A DNA stretch of 5,325 nt from the NCBI GenBank assembly GCA_043781315.1, contig JAYWBR010000219.1, positions 1 through 5,325 on the forward strand, in the 5' to 3' direction. The translations under genes were made by a program, and so were the position numbers. This DNA is from CAIQOK01 sp043781315. Its GTDB lineage: Bacteria; Verrucomicrobiota; Verrucomicrobiia; Limisphaerales; CAIQOK01. The notes beneath the pieces are model-generated. The model had not been told where the DNA came from. It was given only the letters and a program-made list of their open reading frames with translations, and did not search any database. This document shows positions 5,209-5,325 of the stretch, in pieces (the first letter of the stretch is position 1; every line of letters starts with the position of its first letter).

Positions 5209-5325
5209 TCACAGCCCCCGCAACTTTCGTTGCACCACCGCCCGCGACTTCGTCGCCACCAGATACCGCAGCGCATCCGCCGCGTCATCGCCGCCGATGC
5301 CATCTTCATCCGCGTCAATTTTCAA
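5209..5325 (-). CDS. Phage terminase large subunit, C-terminal end (partial)
   Basis: The last 38 residues of a protein that enters from the right edge. It reads DADEDGIGGDDAADALRYLV then ATKSRAVVQRKLRGL and TGA. The 'D-H/D-x-x-DALRY' pattern is the final part of the RNase H-like nuclease domain of large terminases, where the last acidic residues help bind metal for cutting the DNA concatemer; terminase is the packaging motor that docks on the portal. It has the same orientation as the portal, scaffold and capsid genes and would precede them in the usual late order. The visible part is undamaged. Only the tail is visible, so the family assignment rests on this motif and on the gene order. Confidence 0.72.
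   Translation of the reverse strand: MKIDADEDGIGGDDAADALRYLVATKSRAVVQRKLRGL

Noticed and set aside
1..5325. CRISPR array, tRNA gene or insertion sequence
   Set aside because: No regularly spaced repeats, no cloverleaf with a T-loop motif and no transposase or terminal inverted repeats were seen by eye on either strand.

Overview
The window looks like part of a decaying prophage in a Verrucomicrobiota-type bacterium. That lineage is suggested by a GC-rich sequence, a PEP-CTERM envelope protein with an Arg-rich tail, and the 'STNLVSW' fibronectin-like wording common in that phylum. No taxonomic marker is present, so this is an inference.

Most genes lie on the minus strand in standard phage late order, read right to left. 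They are the C-terminus of the terminase large subunit (5325-5209, cut by the window edge), the C-terminal part of a DUF4055-type portal protein (3889-3344), a coiled-coil scaffold-like protein (3302-2541), the major capsid protein (2513-1677), a 75-aa conserved-looking protein (1609-1382), a 47-aa proline-rich protein (1372-1229), a LamG/concanavalin-like fragment (about 1206-862), a secreted fibronectin type III-like protein (884-435), and a small membrane protein resembling a holin (438-124). Several are tightly coupled: ATGA overlaps at 435-438 and 3344-3347, and short gaps elsewhere. A strong hairpin follows the capsid gene.

The operon is damaged in several places. The portal has lost its N-terminal two thirds. 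The scaffold gene has two in-frame TAG codons, with recognisable phage sequence continuing after each. The capsid gene seems to lack an internal segment. The LamG gene appears truncated and runs into the signal peptide of the next gene. The fibronectin-like gene has an in-frame TAA.

Between terminase and portal, where an ordinary late operon is continuous, sits a plus-strand block (about 3900-5206). It holds a 71-aa small beta-barrel-like protein, a DUF6573-like gene broken by a one-base frameshift and 3' truncation, a sigma70-like promoter (TTGACA-17-TTTACT), and an intact 190-aa PEP-CTERM secreted protein. The stop codon of that protein lies 2 bp from the terminase stop. This block is the most interesting feature. 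It is either a cargo (moron) island in the prophage or the scar of a deletion/rearrangement that removed the portal 5' end.

No tRNA, rRNA, CRISPR array or transposase was seen. Repeated damage could also partly reflect sequencing error, but the truncations cannot be explained by base-level errors alone.
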